A DNA stretch of 64,000 nt from positions 6,634,001 through 6,698,000 of the forward strand of contig OX442316.1 of NCBI GenBank assembly GCA_949358305.1, written 5' to 3'. The notes under the pieces were generated by a model that saw only the letters and a program-made list of their open reading frames with translations, was not told the DNA's origin and did not search any database. This stretch comes from Strigamia acuminata (lineage: Eukaryota; Arthropoda; Chilopoda; Geophilomorpha; Linotaeniidae). This document shows positions 9,249-23,600 of the stretch, piece by piece (positions within the stretch are counted from its first letter, which is position 1; each line of letters starts with the position of its first letter). Made by a program: the position numbers and the translations under genes.

Positions 9249-12200
9249 CAACAACACTCCACGAAATAAAAATTTGTTTAAAACTTTTTCAAGTTTTTAT
9301 ACGCACTTTATCGTGTATTTGGAGAATGTACGTAATTGTATCAAAAATTTATATTAATAAATTCTTATATATCCCAAAAGCGTGTTGTTGGTTTATTTCG
9401 GCTCATCGTCACCTGGAATAAATGGGCAAGAACGACTCGTCACACTGTTGTCATTGATACTTTAATTCTGTAAACATGTAGCATACTTTGCGCTTTTAAA
9501 AAGGAAAAATAAAAATGAAGCTTTCGATATATTTTCAATTGAAGCCGAGTGTAATTAATTATCTTTAGCAAAATCAGTGACCCCTAAAAAGCCTACAAAA
9601 AGTCCAATGTTTATAACAAATATCACAGAATTAAAAAATTAAAAGCTACAAAACTGAAATCCATATAGTTCGAACAATCACAGATGAACTGACTTCAGTT
9701 CAACTCAAAAAAAGTTTAAAGAATAAAATATATAGGTTTTAAGTTTTACATTATTCGGATAAAAAGACTTAAAGAAAATAGTTCACTCTTCTTTAAACAA
9801 ATATAATTTAGCATTAGCTGGTTTTTAACGCCATTTAAAGCATAACTTACACATCCAGAATAACAAATGTATTCTGTACAGTACTAATAATACAATTTGG
9901 TCCATTTGTTTTTAAATAGGCTATGTCATGGACATTTTTTTTTCTTCTCTTTCACTTATCGAAAAATCTCATCAGGAACAAATCTCAGGAATTACAAATC
10001 GCCATTACAATTTATTACATCGTTTTAGAAATTAATCAATTTAATAACGCTACTTTATCAGGGCGCGAAATGCACCGGAAGTTACTTATTTTCAAGTTCC
10101 GGTTTGCGAAATTTCCCATTTCGAGCCCCGTTACATTAGTTGTTATGGGTTATTGGTTTTCTCTCTTGAAAACTGTCGAAATAAATATTGGTATCAAAAA
10201 ATCAAACATTTTACATAATATAATCGTCCATTGCACTCTCATTTCCCAGATGGAAAATAAGGTTTGTGTATTCATTGTCTTAGCATTTTTTTCCTTATAT
10301 TCAACACCACACGATAAAAGTATAAAATCTCTAATTTTTAAAACGTTTTAAATCATTTGTCATGAAATGCGGAGATATATCAAAAGCTAACAAGTTTAAG
10401 TTAACTCGTGAAATACATTTCTGTTTTATTTTTCATAATTCCTGCTGTAACAATTCCTAATGGCACCATGTATGTAAACGTTATACCAATATAAGAATAT
10501 TTTGCATAATGTAAGAGCACCAGAATAAAAACGTGGGTTTTATACTTTCGACTAGGCAAGCATTAGTATTTAATTTTATAAAATAAAAAAGGAAACTGGT
10601 CCTATAGGGTATTGAACGAGCATATACTGCGAGCTGGGTTGTTCCAACTGGTCGTGTTTGTTGATAGAACTTTACCCAGCACTCAGCACTCGCCCTCTAT
10701 GCATGTTTGCATACATTTTTCAATTTAAGGCAAATGTAAAAAGATATGGAATCTAATTCAAAATTGAGCAGAATACACTAACCAAAATTTTCTCACGCAC
10801 AAAATTTCAATTGTCAATTTCCGTGTTGAACACAATTTTATAAAAACTGCTTTAAAGCGAAATCGCAAAATTAAAAAGAAATTTTTTTTTTTTTAAATTT
10901 ACCCAATTTAAAACAAAAAAAAGTTATATTTACACATAGAATTTGTTACATGATTAGAAACATTAATTTAGTAAAGGGAATACACCCATATTTAGTATCC
11001 GACACTCAACCATTTCCATTGTGGCAGTGTCTCGAAAACATTGGATATCTTAAATGAAAATGGTATCATTGTATGCATTTCTTCAAATTAAACTGATAGT
11101 ACTGATATAAAATAAGAAGATCGAAGCATAAATACATAAAAGCTACTATAGAATTACAATACCTTCTTACAGTTTGGTACAAGTTGACAAAATCAGTTCG
11201 AAACCTTGCAATATTTAACGTATTGTAAGGGATCAACAAAACTTTCATCTCTGGCCAAAACAAAAGAAATAACTATTTTTTTTTTTTTACTAAAAATTTT
11301 CACTTGAAAATCAATCACAGTGTCCAAATAGTGTCTTTAATAAGGAATGTAAACTTATTTTGTCGTCTCATCTTTGAAAGATGACAAAAATTGTCATTAA
11401 TTAATTAATTAATTAATTCAAAATTGCCAGCAGATCAATTTCTACAATTTGAAATAAAAATAGAATAAATTCATTCAATTCATCAACCCTAAAGAACTTA
11501 TCACCAAGGCACAGTAATACTTTTATCTCCAATTCGTTATTAAGGTTCGATTTCAAGCATAAATTTTCAAAATTTCGTTCAAAATTCCTAGACATATAAG
11601 TATACATACACTTTTATACAATTCGAGGCTGAATGGGAAGGAAAGCCAATAGCAAATATACTTACAAACCGAACCTTAATGCCCATATCATATCCTCAAC
11701 TTTCTTAAAGGCCATGTTTCAATCAAATAAAACACAATGATAGCCTATTAATATTGTTTTTCTATTCTTGGAGTGTTCAGATCGATTAATGACAAGTATG
11801 CTAAGCGTACTAGCATTATTCAAATTATTTAAACATTATTTTTCTTTTATAAATCTCTTTAAGGGAAATATTCAAATAAACTATGAATTTGCCACAATTG
11901 CATCTGTTTAAAAACAAACCTACAATATATTAGTTTTACCAAAACTGGTGGTATTGATGCTGTATGACGAGCCAATTAATGCGTAATATTATTTAAAACA
12001 TTACATACATCGTGGCATATTCCCATAATTAAAAAATAAAGCCTTCAAATCAAGAAGAGTGACTGCTATCTTTTTAAAAATAAAATTTTTAAAAAAAAAA
12101 AAATCAAAATAATTAAAACTACGCTTTGACTTACATAAACACAAAGCCTAGATTCACACTCGCTGCAAAGATTCACAGCAATTTTTTTTTTCCTGGAAAA

Positions 12201-12466
12201 ATCTCAACTTTTTTGGTCATATATGAACCACTACTGCGTATTTTTGTTTGTTGCCAAGATAAAATGTGCGCAGTTTCATATTTTGGGCACTTAACTACTC
12301 ACCAAATTAAAAAAAAAATTAAAAAAAAGACCACTTAAATAACATTCTTTCATCCTCCATCACAAGGTCACGCAACTGCCCCGAAACGGAGCCTAAAAAG
12401 AAAGAAAAAACCCAAGAAAACAAAAAGCGAAACTGTCCTTCTCATTCACACAAACGACAGACATCA
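9249..12466. other. Tail-to-tail intergenic region, ARPC3 / BMP receptor
   Basis: 3.2 kb of AT-rich DNA with homopolymer runs. It contains the ARPC3 3' end and presumably a long 3' UTR of the minus-strand receptor. The longest open frame (9923-10351, plus) is hydrophobic and low-complexity and matches nothing I know. No RNA gene or mobile element is recognised. Confidence 0.5.
11397..11418. repeat. TTAA microsatellite
   Basis: Short tandem run of ATTA/TTAA units in the intergenic region. Confidence 0.8.
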
Positions 12467-15400
12467 TTATAAACACGAAACTTGATACAAATCGTTGCCA
12501 GAGTCTGTCGCCGTGAATTGATCATTTTTCCAGCGATTCACGACCAATCCATTTTTTAAAACGTCACTATTTTTCCTACCGACAAATTTCCCATCGTTCG
12601 TGCGACAATTGAAATTCACGGGATTAACCTCCTTACAATCCCCATCTGTCTCCTTCGCCGACACTTGCGGGTCCACACTATCGATGTCGATCGGCAAAGA
12701 CACGCACGAACGCACTTGACTCGCCGGCAAACTAAAACTATCCTCACTCGCGCACATCATGCGATCGTCGTGCAACGAAAACCGCGAATTCTTCATCTTA
12801 AACGGCGTCTTCACCCTCTTTGTAATCTTCGCCCGCCCCAACACGTGATTAATATCACTCTTGACCACTTTTTTATCATCCGCTAGCAACGCGGCCTTTT
12901 CGTTCTGACTCCCATCGCCGACGTTCCTCGGTTTCCGAACCTGCCCGTTGCCCATCTCTTTGGACCAATGGCCCTTCAAAGGGAGCGTCGTGGGCCGCTT
13001 CAACTTAGGTTCCACCTTCGTGTTTAACAAGTCAGTTTCACTATGGCAATTGATGAGGCCGTTCGAGCCGGACAGCGACGACGACGCGCTGGATCGATGT
13101 TTGATGACGGGAGCTTGACCATTCTGCAGAGTGGTCGGAGTTAAATGAGCGACGCCGACCTCCGCCGTGTGCCGCGATCTATTGGGAACGAATCCGTTCT
13201 CGATGCTCTTGTACAGGCCGTTGGTCGGTCGGGTGATGGTTTGAGATGGGTCTTTGCTGTTTTGCTGGAGAAGACACACTTCGGTGGCGACCGGGTTGTT
13301 CTCGGGTCTGACGACTAAATTCGACTTGGACAGCGACTGCGCGCGTTGTTGCTCGCTCGCGTCGACGTCTTTCGCCTCGTCCGCCGCCGCACCGCTCTGT
13401 TTGCCCGTCCGCTTGCGTTCCAGAAACGACTTGATGCCCCAATCCTTGCTCTTTTTCGGGTTGCTTTTTTGATCGGACGAAGCGCAATTCTTTTTCCTGT
13501 CGAACCGACCTCCAAACGGGCCTTTCTTCGGCTTCTGGTCGTAGTGTTGGCCGTTGCCGGGCACATTGGGCTGTTTGGGACGTGTGGGCAGTGCCCCGTG
13601 CACCGCGTTCTGGACGTAGGGAATTGGGTTACACGTTCGCGTCGACTGATTAAGAACGTCGTTGGAGATCAGGGAGTTGCTCTCCACATTGTCCGTGGTT
13701 TGCAGCGCTTCGAATATGTTGTCCACGTCCACGTCTCTGCTGTTGCTGCTCACGTTGTTGTTGTTATTGTTGTTGTTGTTGTTGACGGTGGCCGAGTTTT
13801 TAAACTTGGATCCTTTTTCTAGCAATGTGTTGCCACTTATAGAAACCTCGTCCAGCGGTTCCATAATCATGTTTCTTTCCAGGCACGGATTGCGACCCTG
13901 ATAAGGTTGCAAAGGCACCGACGTCGCTCTCGTGACCGCTTGTTGAGACTTGGCGTTTTTGTTTGCGGGGCATTCATTAACATTGGGTGATATTGAAACT
14001 AATGGCTCGCTCGGTGATGTCGTCACGATGGTCTCTACAGTTGCTTCGGATGTGCTGCTTTCAGCGTTGTGTTGATAACTCGGTCTTGTTTGGTTACGAG
14101 GCAAAGGATTTAATAAATCGACGAGTAACACAGAATTCGGTATGTTGGCAGCGTCTTGATTCGATGTTACGTTGGCACCGGGCATGAAAACTGCCGAGTT
14201 TCTCGTCGATGTCGGATTTACTGTTGGACTCACGCCCGTTATAACCATGTTCACTGGAAATTTACAATTTAAAATCGTAAAATATATAATTTAATTTAAC
14301 TTAAAAATTTAGAATTACTTCTGTGACGTTCCCACAATATTGGCAGTTCTTGAAGCCGTTCATCAACACATAACGATGTAAGTCTCGCATCAGCATCTGG
14401 ATCCCAGCAGTCTTCTATCGTTTCCTTCAATAATCTCACAGCCTGAAACGATTTTGTCACACAAAAACGCTCTTGAACACGTTATCGTATTTTACTCACC
14501 TGATTTGTGTCCTTCCATAAATCAGAAAAAAGCGGCCGAGCTTTATTTTTTGATATCAAAACCTGCATTTGTTCAAAAGACGGATGAAGACCGATCTCCG
14601 CCTCAAACGGCATTTTGTATTCGGGTACTTCCAATCCTATAATTACATCGTCTCAACATCAATTAATTCAATAACATTTTTTTTCATACCTTGATAAAGA
14701 TCCTCGCATCTGGTCATTATTTCCCATAGCACCAATCCCAATGAATAAACATCAATCTGTTTTAATGAAGTTTCGCAATCGCGCAAGTTTACAGCTCCTT
14801 CCAAAACTTCCGGCGCCATGTACCGTAAAGTCCCAACCTACAAAAAAAAATCAAAATCCATTAATAATCACTTAATCAGCCATACTCAACCAAACAAACA
14901 CTTACATCAGTCAAAGATGTTGTCTCCGCATACTGCTCTTCACCGTTATGACCGTAATACTTGGAACCGCTAAGTTTCATAGCAAATCCCATATCACAGA
15001 TGAAGCAGGATAAATCTTCCCGAACCAACACGTTCCGGCTATTAAGATCTCGATGAGATATGCAAGGTTTAATTTTATCTAACAAAAAGAAAAGAAAACA
15101 ACGATAACCTTCCTCGAATTGTTCAAATGAGAACAAGAAACAAACCTCCTTTGCGAATATCGTCGTGAAGATGCGCTAAACCTTTAGCAACACTTTGATT
15201 CATCTTGCACAGTGTCGTCCAATCGATTACATGATTCCTAAGATAATCTTGAAGACATCCGTACGGCGCGTACGTCATCACTATTAAATACTCGGGGCGG
15301 CCATCGGCGTTGACCCGCTCCTCGGAACCAAGAAATTTAGGCAGAGAAGAATGTTCGAAATAAGGTAATGTGTAAATATCTTTCTCGTTTAAGTAGTATT

Positions 15401-18400
15401 GGCGATGCTGCGAAGGAAATACTTTGGCAGCGACGTATTTATCGTTCAGTTTTGCTTTCCACACAAATCCGTATCGCCCCCGCCCGATGATTTCTTGCAA
15501 CTTTAATGTCGTCAGATCGTAAGTAGGTGTGCTCGACGGCGGGAAGCTGCTCTCCATTACATGGAGCGAATCCGGACTTGGTTTGCGAAATCCGGACCAC
15601 ACGCGGTATCCAACAATAAATGTCAGAATAAACACGACCGAACATGTCACACTGATAATGACTGTTTCCGTCTTGTTGACCACAGGTTCCTTGTGCGAAT
15701 GAGCTGCAGTTTGGAAGAAAAAAATATAATCAGGATGTGGATAAACAAATTGGGGAGAAAAGCATCGACGATCTAATGAAAACATTTGCTGCAGGAGTTG
15801 ACAATAGCGAGCCTGTAATTTAGTTGGAAATTTAAAACTAAAGGAAGAAAATTGATTCAAAAAAAGAAGTTTTTTCTAACAAGCTCCTTTCAAGTAAATC
15901 CCTTCATATTGCATATAAAGTAATTTCAACTTGTGAGTATTGAAAATTTTTTTTATTTTTTTTTTTATTCAAACAAGAACTCATTAACTTGAGAGCTGAG
16001 TTTGGGAAAAAATGTGATTGGGTTTGAACTAAGAATGGGTTTATTTTTCCCCGAGTTAAGTTACTCGAGTGTCTTAGAATCCTGACTGATTGAACGCCCT
16101 TTCAATTACAATTTCCAGAAATGGAAGAAAAAATTCTTTTTTTGCTACGCAGTGCCAACTAATTAATTTTTACTATCAGTTATAAACAAAATAATTAAAT
16201 GACAATTAAAATACGCTCGTCTTTCCAAAGGCCTTTCGACTGTTCCCAGCCATCTTCAGTGGTTTCTAACAAACCACTGATAATACCGTATTTTACCGAT
16301 TTAGAGTCGCCATCGAATTGTAGCCGCCATCGAATGTCGCAAACGAAAAACCGAAATGGTAATTGCTGACAAAAATGGCAGTTTTGAATAAGAGCCGCGA
16401 CTCTTAATCGATAAAATACGATAAATATAAAACACTAAAGTGATACGCATATGAAATAGAACTTTTAAATATCTACAAAATGAAATCCAAAATCGCAATA
16501 TACCAGGCAGTAAAGTCTCGGGTGGTGTATCATCCGAAGTGGGCACGTAGTTGTCAGACACGTTAACATTACACGATACTCCGGAACAACAACAAAACTT
16601 AGTGTTGTTCATCGCTTTTGGAGGTTTCTTATTTGCCATGCATTCCGAAGATTCACAATCATATTTATCCGAACTTTCCCAACAGCCTAAAAAATAATTT
16701 AAAAAAAAATAAAATTAATTAATATTGTAAAAACTAATTTTATTCCAACTCTTTACCTTGAGCAAGCATTGAAACCAGAGATTTGTTCTGGGGATCCTCT
16801 TGCCACAAAGCATAACAGTAATAAGTGCTCCGAGGACATAAAACAGTTTTATTGTCCGACAAAACCTCGCCGTCTCCGCTTTCCTTCCCGTTTTCGTCCA
16901 CGCTCATACTGGACATCTCTTTCACCGGTTCGCGATACATGTATGCACATGTCAGTTCCGAAGCCGAAGCAAAACCAAACACTGTAAATAAATTATAACA
17001 ATTATTTATTAATGAATTAACCGAAGTAAAAGTACAAATTGTAACGGTTCGAACATCGAAGGACGTTGGGGAGCTTTATTGACATTAAACTTCCTGCGTA
17101 ACTCGACGTTACATTTAAATGTTACATACATAAGAGGTCGTGGAGCAAATTTATTATTTTTTCTTTAAATTTAGTTTCCAGATTAGAGATAAGTAGCATG
17201 TGCATGCAACAAGAAGCTCATTATCCCGAGCTGCGATCTGGAGTGGGAGGAAAGCAATGGCGGATCTATAACCAGCATCAGGATGCAGTCATGTAGGAGA
17301 CAAATGTTATTTTTTTTTTTAAACTTATTTACCACAACAACTAATTATAAGAAAGGTTTAATCATATCTGTGGGTGCACAAAGGAAGGATTGTGACATCA
17401 GCCATCACGGCGCTATGTTTTAACATTATAAAAAAATTCTTTCTAAAATGTAAATATGACAACCTTGGGAAGACACTCGAGCTATTTTTTAAGAAAGCAG
17501 TTAAAATTTGCTTTTAGTCGTTTCTATATTTAGTTGCTGTTCATTATCTATGTTTTTTCAGAGGAAAAAATAAATAAAAATAAACAAAAAACCCTTTTTT
17601 ATAAATAATTATTTTTAAATATTTTTTTTTTATAAAAATCTTCTTGGAAATTGGATGTAAAAAAATGAAATGGGGATTAGAAGGGGACGAAAAGCTGGCA
17701 CATGATACCTTATCGAAGGCTACAAGTGCTGCGAAGTACAGGTCTGCTTGCAGAGAAATCTTTTCTCGCGCTATCAACACGAGGATGTGACAGCGGCAAG
17801 AAGGAAATGAATCACAACCCTTGCGATTGATTAAAATGCCTGTGTTTAATAATTCACGCTTCCTTAAGGATACAATTTGTGCATACCGGTATATAGTTTT
17901 GTTTTGATGGGAATTTAAATAAGTGAGCAGTTGACGTTTTCTTGACAAAAAAGGTTAAAAACCTTTGCTGGTTTTTCATTTTTTTTTTTGCGGCTTCGTA
18001 TAACGACAGACTTTATCAGTCATCAATGAGTAAAAGTGGTCTGTTATCTGGTTCGTCGTTCCCAAGTAATGAATGCTTTGCATAGAAAATGTTATCCATT
18101 TTCAAGACAGATGGAAATCTATTTTCAATACAACACTTGAGTTTTTTAACGAAAGAAAAAAATATTAAATAGTTAATGGCGTCTAGAAAGAAATGAAAGG
18201 AAAAGAAAATAATAATAATAATCGCAAGAATTCGGAGACTTAAATCTGTAAACACTTGCCAATTTAAATCGAGTGCGTTTTGCTATTTTAAGATTTATTT
18301 CAAATTTAGTCTTGTCCGAGTCTAAATCATTCAGCACGAAGCAGCCTCTAGTTACCGCCATTTAATTTTGATTTTTTTAAAAAAAAAACTCACATTTTTA

Positions 18401-20280
18401 CATAAACAGGTGGTTTTATTAAATTAAAAATTTAAAACAAATTAAAACAAAATAAACTGGAACTAAATTGCATCGAATCAGCAATTTCCTCATGCCACTA
18501 AAATAAAATTGGTTTAAATAACCAACCCATTAAGAAAAGCGCCATTGCTATTCAATCCTGGCGAATCTCACTCGCTGTCAACCCCTCTTAACAGGACCCA
18601 GACACTTGTCCATCAATAAGCAAAAGGGGTTCCTTTGTGGAATAGGGTATTGTACGCAATGAACGGGTGCATAATCGTCTGGAGCCAGACCCAGCTGGCT
18701 GCTGCCATTTATTTAACTCGTCTCGACGAGTGTTTCAATTTTCCGCCGCATCGAGACAATTCTCGACCGAACGAGTGCACTAACACCGTCAATACATAAT
18801 TCCATAATTCCATAATTCGAAAATATTAGCGAATATGTTTTAATCGCATTAAATCACATATAATTTGCCCCTTGTTTTCATCAACACCATATCAAACAAC
18901 GCATTGACCGATTTGTTTACTCTTTCGGAAATAATAGCGGCCATTTTTATTCCGCCACATGAACTCTTGTCCGACTAGATTTCCATTCTATTTCTATTTT
19001 ATCCGTATTTTCGAGTGACTCAAAGGTTTTCCAGACGAAAAAAGAGTTTCTCCCTTTGATCTCCTTCTTTTAATCAGATATTAACGAAATAAAATGGACT
19101 TGCACCTTTTTTTATTCCATGCAAAGTCCGTTTCCAAGCGAAATTGCCGAAACGAGCAAATGGGTTTAATTTAATACCAGTTTGTAATAATATTCCATAC
19201 AAATATGGTTTTATTACTTGGCAAACATTTTATTATAGCGCACATGACCACGAAAAACAAATGCATCTGGGAACAAACCGAACAAAACATTAAATCACAA
19301 AAGGCCATAAATTCACAATTTTGATTGACAGCCCTTTTTTTTCGGCGTATATAAAATTAAAGGATGCAGAATTTAATATTTATGCCGCAATTTGCTAAGG
19401 AATATATATATACAGCACTAAATGGGCTATTTAGCTGAGGATAGACTCCCTAATGTAATCTAGACAAACAATAATTTTATGCTTGAATAAAACATTGTTC
19501 AACCTTTATTTTACCTTGACCTAAAAGCCAGACTTTAAAACAGATGAATGTACTCAGTATTTTCTTAAATACACCTTAAATACACCTCAAACAATACGCA
19601 AATTATACATATATATAATTATAAATTAAATGAATAAACCGGAAATAATATTTTACAGCGCATTTGATGCACCAAAACTGGTTATACTTCGTGAAGAATA
19701 TAAATATAAACTGTTTCGCCTGCATTGCATTTTCTATTCACAATTCACAATTCTCATAGAAAATGAAATTATTCACTCGTGATTTTTAATTTCATCCTCC
19801 ATTGTCTCACCAAATGGAAAATTAATTCATTTTTGCATTAAAAAAAAATTTACGTTTGCACGGAATATATTTCTAGAGATTCTTAATTTTTATAATTAAT
19901 ATTTTTTTTTCATTTATAATTATATACAAATCAGCTAAAAGAAAATGGGATTAATCTAATTTTAAGCTTCTAGAATCGGTTCAATCTATTTCCAGGTCGA
20001 TGCTGGAATTATTTCATCAATTTTGTGCCATCATTCCCTTTAAAAACCCACGTTAAATGCTCTCTAATCGCACACCCTTTAAATTACAGTAAAGGTGAAC
20101 AGTACAAATATTGATCAGGTATTTCCCGAAACGCGAATGACGAAAGTCTGAATACATATATTTCTTGAAGCAAAAAAAAATGGAAAAAAATCTCTTACCT
20201 ATCGTGAAAAACACGGCCACCACTGTCGTATAATTTTTCCTCATTTTTCCAAGCGGTAAAATCTTCATTTCAGTCCTCAT
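12467..20280 (-). CDS. wit: Type II BMP receptor kinase (BMPR2/wishful thinking type)
   Basis: Nine exons (20280-20199, 16981-16757, 16686-16504, 15703-15146, 15078-14906, 14837-14690, 14636-14500, 14442-14319, 14253-12467) join in phase to 1,138 residues. Order: signal peptide (1-28), cysteine-rich activin-receptor ectodomain with [12 protein letters not shown], transmembrane helix (about 178-199), kinase (about 235-535), and a roughly 590-residue tail encoded by the last exon. The kinase keeps the GRGRYG loop, Lys257, [10 protein letters not shown] and [17 protein letters not shown]. The DFG motif reads Asp-Met-Gly (378-380). The long tail is the mark of BMPR2/Wit as opposed to Punt/ActRII. 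Ligands would be BMP/Gbb-like; signalling goes through type I receptors to Smad1/5/Mad. The tail has a ten-Asn run. Confidence 0.94.
13754..13783 (-). repeat. Polyasparagine codon repeat in receptor tail
   Basis: Ten consecutive Asn codons, nine AAC and one AAT, within the last exon of the BMP receptor. It lies in a disordered part of the tail and may vary in length. Confidence 0.9.
16256..16280. repeat. Perfect 10-bp inverted repeat in receptor intron 3
   Basis: TCAGTGGTTT, a 5-nt spacer and its exact complement AAACCACTGA. It lies in the intron between the ectodomain and transmembrane exons and could form a hairpin or be the end of a degenerate mobile element. Confidence 0.6.
16982..20198 (-). 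other. First intron of the BMP receptor gene
   Basis: 3.2 kb between the signal-peptide exon and the first ectodomain exon, about fifty times the usual intron here. Mostly AT-rich. A less AT-rich island lies near 18560-18800 and includes the palindrome GTCTGGAGCCAGAC at 18677-18690. It may hold enhancers; no coding frame is seen. Confidence 0.6.
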
Positions 20281-20620
20281 CCATGATGGTTAAAACGTGT
20301 AAAAGGCTCAAACTAGGCAGACATGAACCAGACAGCCCCGAAGGAAAACTCACTGCGAAATATGGCGACCAAAGCGAAGCAATTATCGGTTAAACCACAC
20401 GCCAAAGTGTCGTCGTACGATTGGATTGACGCGAACGAGTCCTCATCGTTGCAAACTTTCGGCTAAGATCGGCGATGACACGCCATTTTCTCACTTTCCT
20501 CCGTGGTTAAGCAGGACCGGGCGGGTTCGATCAGGCGCCGTGTCGTCGTTGCTGCTCGTTTCGGGGGCGGTCCGCAGACTCGGCCGAGTTCACTTTGCGC
20601 ACGGGCGAGGACGGAAAATA
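20281..20620 (-). promoter_or_regulatory. BMP receptor 5' UTR and promoter region
   Basis: Upstream of the receptor start codon. It is markedly richer in G+C and CG dinucleotides than the flanks (for example 20400-20600), which is usual for a promoter or 5' UTR in this window. No TATA box could be assigned. Confidence 0.45.
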
Positions 20621-23600
20621 TTTTCAAAAATAAATTTCTTTGCAGTATTTTCGAATGTAGAAGCGATAAAAATAGAGATATTTTTTGCACAAAATTACAA
20701 AATACAAATTCACACTTTTGGTGCGTCTAATCTAGCCGTGTATTGAACCAACTGAGTTTGTACAAGTGTGAGACAGTTTTGTTTAGAGTCGTCTGGATTT
20801 ACGATTACGGCGCATGAACGGGGTTGGCGCGACTGTCACGTGACTGTCTAGGTATTGAAAGGTTGAGCTTGAACCTTGGGAAACCAAACCGTGGAAAGGG
20901 TTTGTCTCCTCCCCTTCTTATATTTTTTCTTACACATTTCTTTCCCTCGTCTTTTTTTCTATGAAACTCTTAGTCCCCTCACCCTTTTAGTGCCCCCTTT
21001 TTCCTCCCCGTCCCTTGCACTTTTTATATGCAGTTTTGAATTTCAAAAGACCCCTTTACTATTTCAATAAGAGTTTTTTTTCTATATGTTTTTATAATTT
21101 TTTTTTCCCATCTTAATCCATTTTAGATTAGAAAATGTAAGCTTGCAATTCAAAACGGCAGGCGGAAAATAAATAATAAAAAAAAAGATTTTTTTTTATT
21201 GATTTTCTTGCTAGTATTGGGATGAATATCATACTCGTTTGTATTAAATTTCCAAAACATGCAACCCGCGGACGTAGATTGAAGAAAAGCTCAAGTTATT
21301 AACTTTTGTGTAGAAAAAGTGTGGCAGAAATTGATTTTTGGGAAATGTGTTTGAAGAATTTGGAAGCAGCAAAAAAATATATATATTTAATTTCCGATAT
21401 TTATTATTTTGGATTGGGAAAAAAGGTTATCAAAGCGAAATAAGGTGTTAATTCGGATTAGATTTTAAACTGGAATTTTTAATCATTTAATTTTAACCGC
21501 ATCGTCGCTCTGTTGTGTTTTATCGCCAGTCGATTGAACTTTGTTGTTGCCTGTACGAGCTGCCCTCTAAAGACGAGAATTGGAAGTTCAGTTTTTTAAT
21601 TTGTGATGTCAACGTTGGTTGCGCTGTGAACGTTATTATGCAGTTTCGATAGAATACTAAGTGGAAAGTTGGAGTTGCTTGTCACATAAATTCTTCTTTT
21701 TAATCTCTTCTGTTGTAATTTATAAATAAATAAGAAAAATGACAAAAATTTATTTTGAGAAAAATAAAAAAAAAAATAAAAAAAAATAAAAAATTTCTTT
21801 ACCTTATTTCGTTCAGGATGATGGATGTGCATAAATTAGTTTCAACTTTCAGATTAAAACATTCCTAAGCCTCAGAATCAAAGGAATAACAACAAAAATA
21901 CGTCAAATTAAATTACTCACGAACTCACATTGACATTGCACATGCTTACAAACGAGAAACGATCAAATTGTGATTTTTTTTCGTAAGTTTCTTATTCATT
22001 TATTTGTTTATTTACTTTACTGAAGTAAAATTATTGAACCGGGACGTTCCAACGTTTCATAAAGTTCAGGCTCGATAATTTCGTTGCAGCTGAAAACTAT
22101 CCTTAATGTATTTTTGATTGGCACTATTAGCAGAGCTTCATTCGATCTGTGCTTAATCAACTAAGCTTTCACGACTTTATAGCCACCACGTTCAAAGTAG
22201 ATTATACCCCCTGTTTAAAGCAAACTGTGTGAAACCATATATGCATATTTACATAATCATATCAATTGGCTCCTATTCCCTATTTCAAGTGGATGAAATG
22301 AAATTACCTTCATTAAACCAACTGCAAATGATCCATCTCAAAATACTATACAAAGTGATTTCCTATAATTTTGTTGGACATAATAAGCAGTGTATAACCT
22401 TTCCTGAAAATGCGGACATGCATTCTGCTTTTGCCGTTTGAAACCGAGGCTGGGAAGTCGAATACAATCAATCAATCAGTGAAACAAATCATTGTCAAAA
22501 ATCCTAAAATATCATCACAGGGTTCAGCAGCTGCTGAAAAGATGAAGAATATTTACCAATGATGGTATATGTATAGTTTACTACTTACAGTCAATCGTTT
22601 TTGCTTCGCTTTTATTGCAAATGAACTGAACAGTTTTCCTCTAAGTCGTTTTCCAGAGAGGATTATTGAATGCCTGTTTTGTCATTTATCTCTATAACAA
22701 TGAGAAGGGAAGACACAAACACACGTTCTTAATTCTTTTGCCAATAAATAAACGGTTCTCAGAGGATTTATGTCTTCATTTATAATTAAACGCAGGATAT
22801 TGGATTGATCAGACAATAAATATATAACGAAAAACAATTAGGTATTACGTGGAGTTCTAAGTTGGAGAATGGGTTTATTTGACTTGGCTGCATCGCGTAA
22901 TGGCCAGACTGTACGAACTCATGCGTGCTTTAATGACCCATATATAACATGCAGTAAACACACAAACAAAAGTGTGTAGTGTGAAAAAATCTGGTTCGAA
23001 AATAATCTATACACAATTTACAGTGACTGATGATCTTAAATTGTTTTCTTTGATTTATGAAAGCTACGAAGTGCTGGCTGGCGATATACTTTGTCTGTAA
23101 ATCAACAAATGTCAGTATAATAAGAGGACGAGACAACAAATTATCGTATGTCTTAGGGTTAGATGTAGTTGTGCAAACAAAAATTGTTTTTTCTTTTAAA
23201 AATTTCAATAGAACTTTAAATTTCATTTAAGGAACACCAGTCAAGAACGATCTGCTGGTATTATTTTTTTAGTCAATATCCACTTCCATTCGATGTCCAC
23301 TTTTTTCGGACGTACGAGGTCAAGTGTGTGCTAGATTTGGTTACAGCAGCAGGAAACTGACATTTAATATTTTTGGCCCAATATTGATTAAATTATAGTG
23401 TCACTAGTAATCCTGATGACTGCCTTCCGAGTTCTACTTCAAGTCAAACAACTCAGTAAATGTTTAATAAAATGTCTGGAACACTAAATTTACTCAAAAA
23501 ACCCACAAGGTTATTGACAGCGCAATTTATACCCATCCTATCTTCAATATTGCCATATTCAATGGAAGGAAGTACGTAAACATTCTCGTCAAATTTACTT

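Noticed and set aside
9923-10351. 142-codon open frame on the plus strand
   Set aside because: Hydrophobic, AT-driven composition, no domain, no splice context, and it lies where the BMP receptor 3' UTR should be on the other strand.
13346-13822. 158-codon open frame on the plus strand within the receptor tail
   Set aside because: Antisense of the last receptor exon; its Val-rich run is the complement of the Asn repeat.
17544-17948. 134-codon open frame on the minus strand
   Set aside because: Lies inside the receptor's first intron, ends in Lys/Phe/Ile low complexity, no recognised motif.
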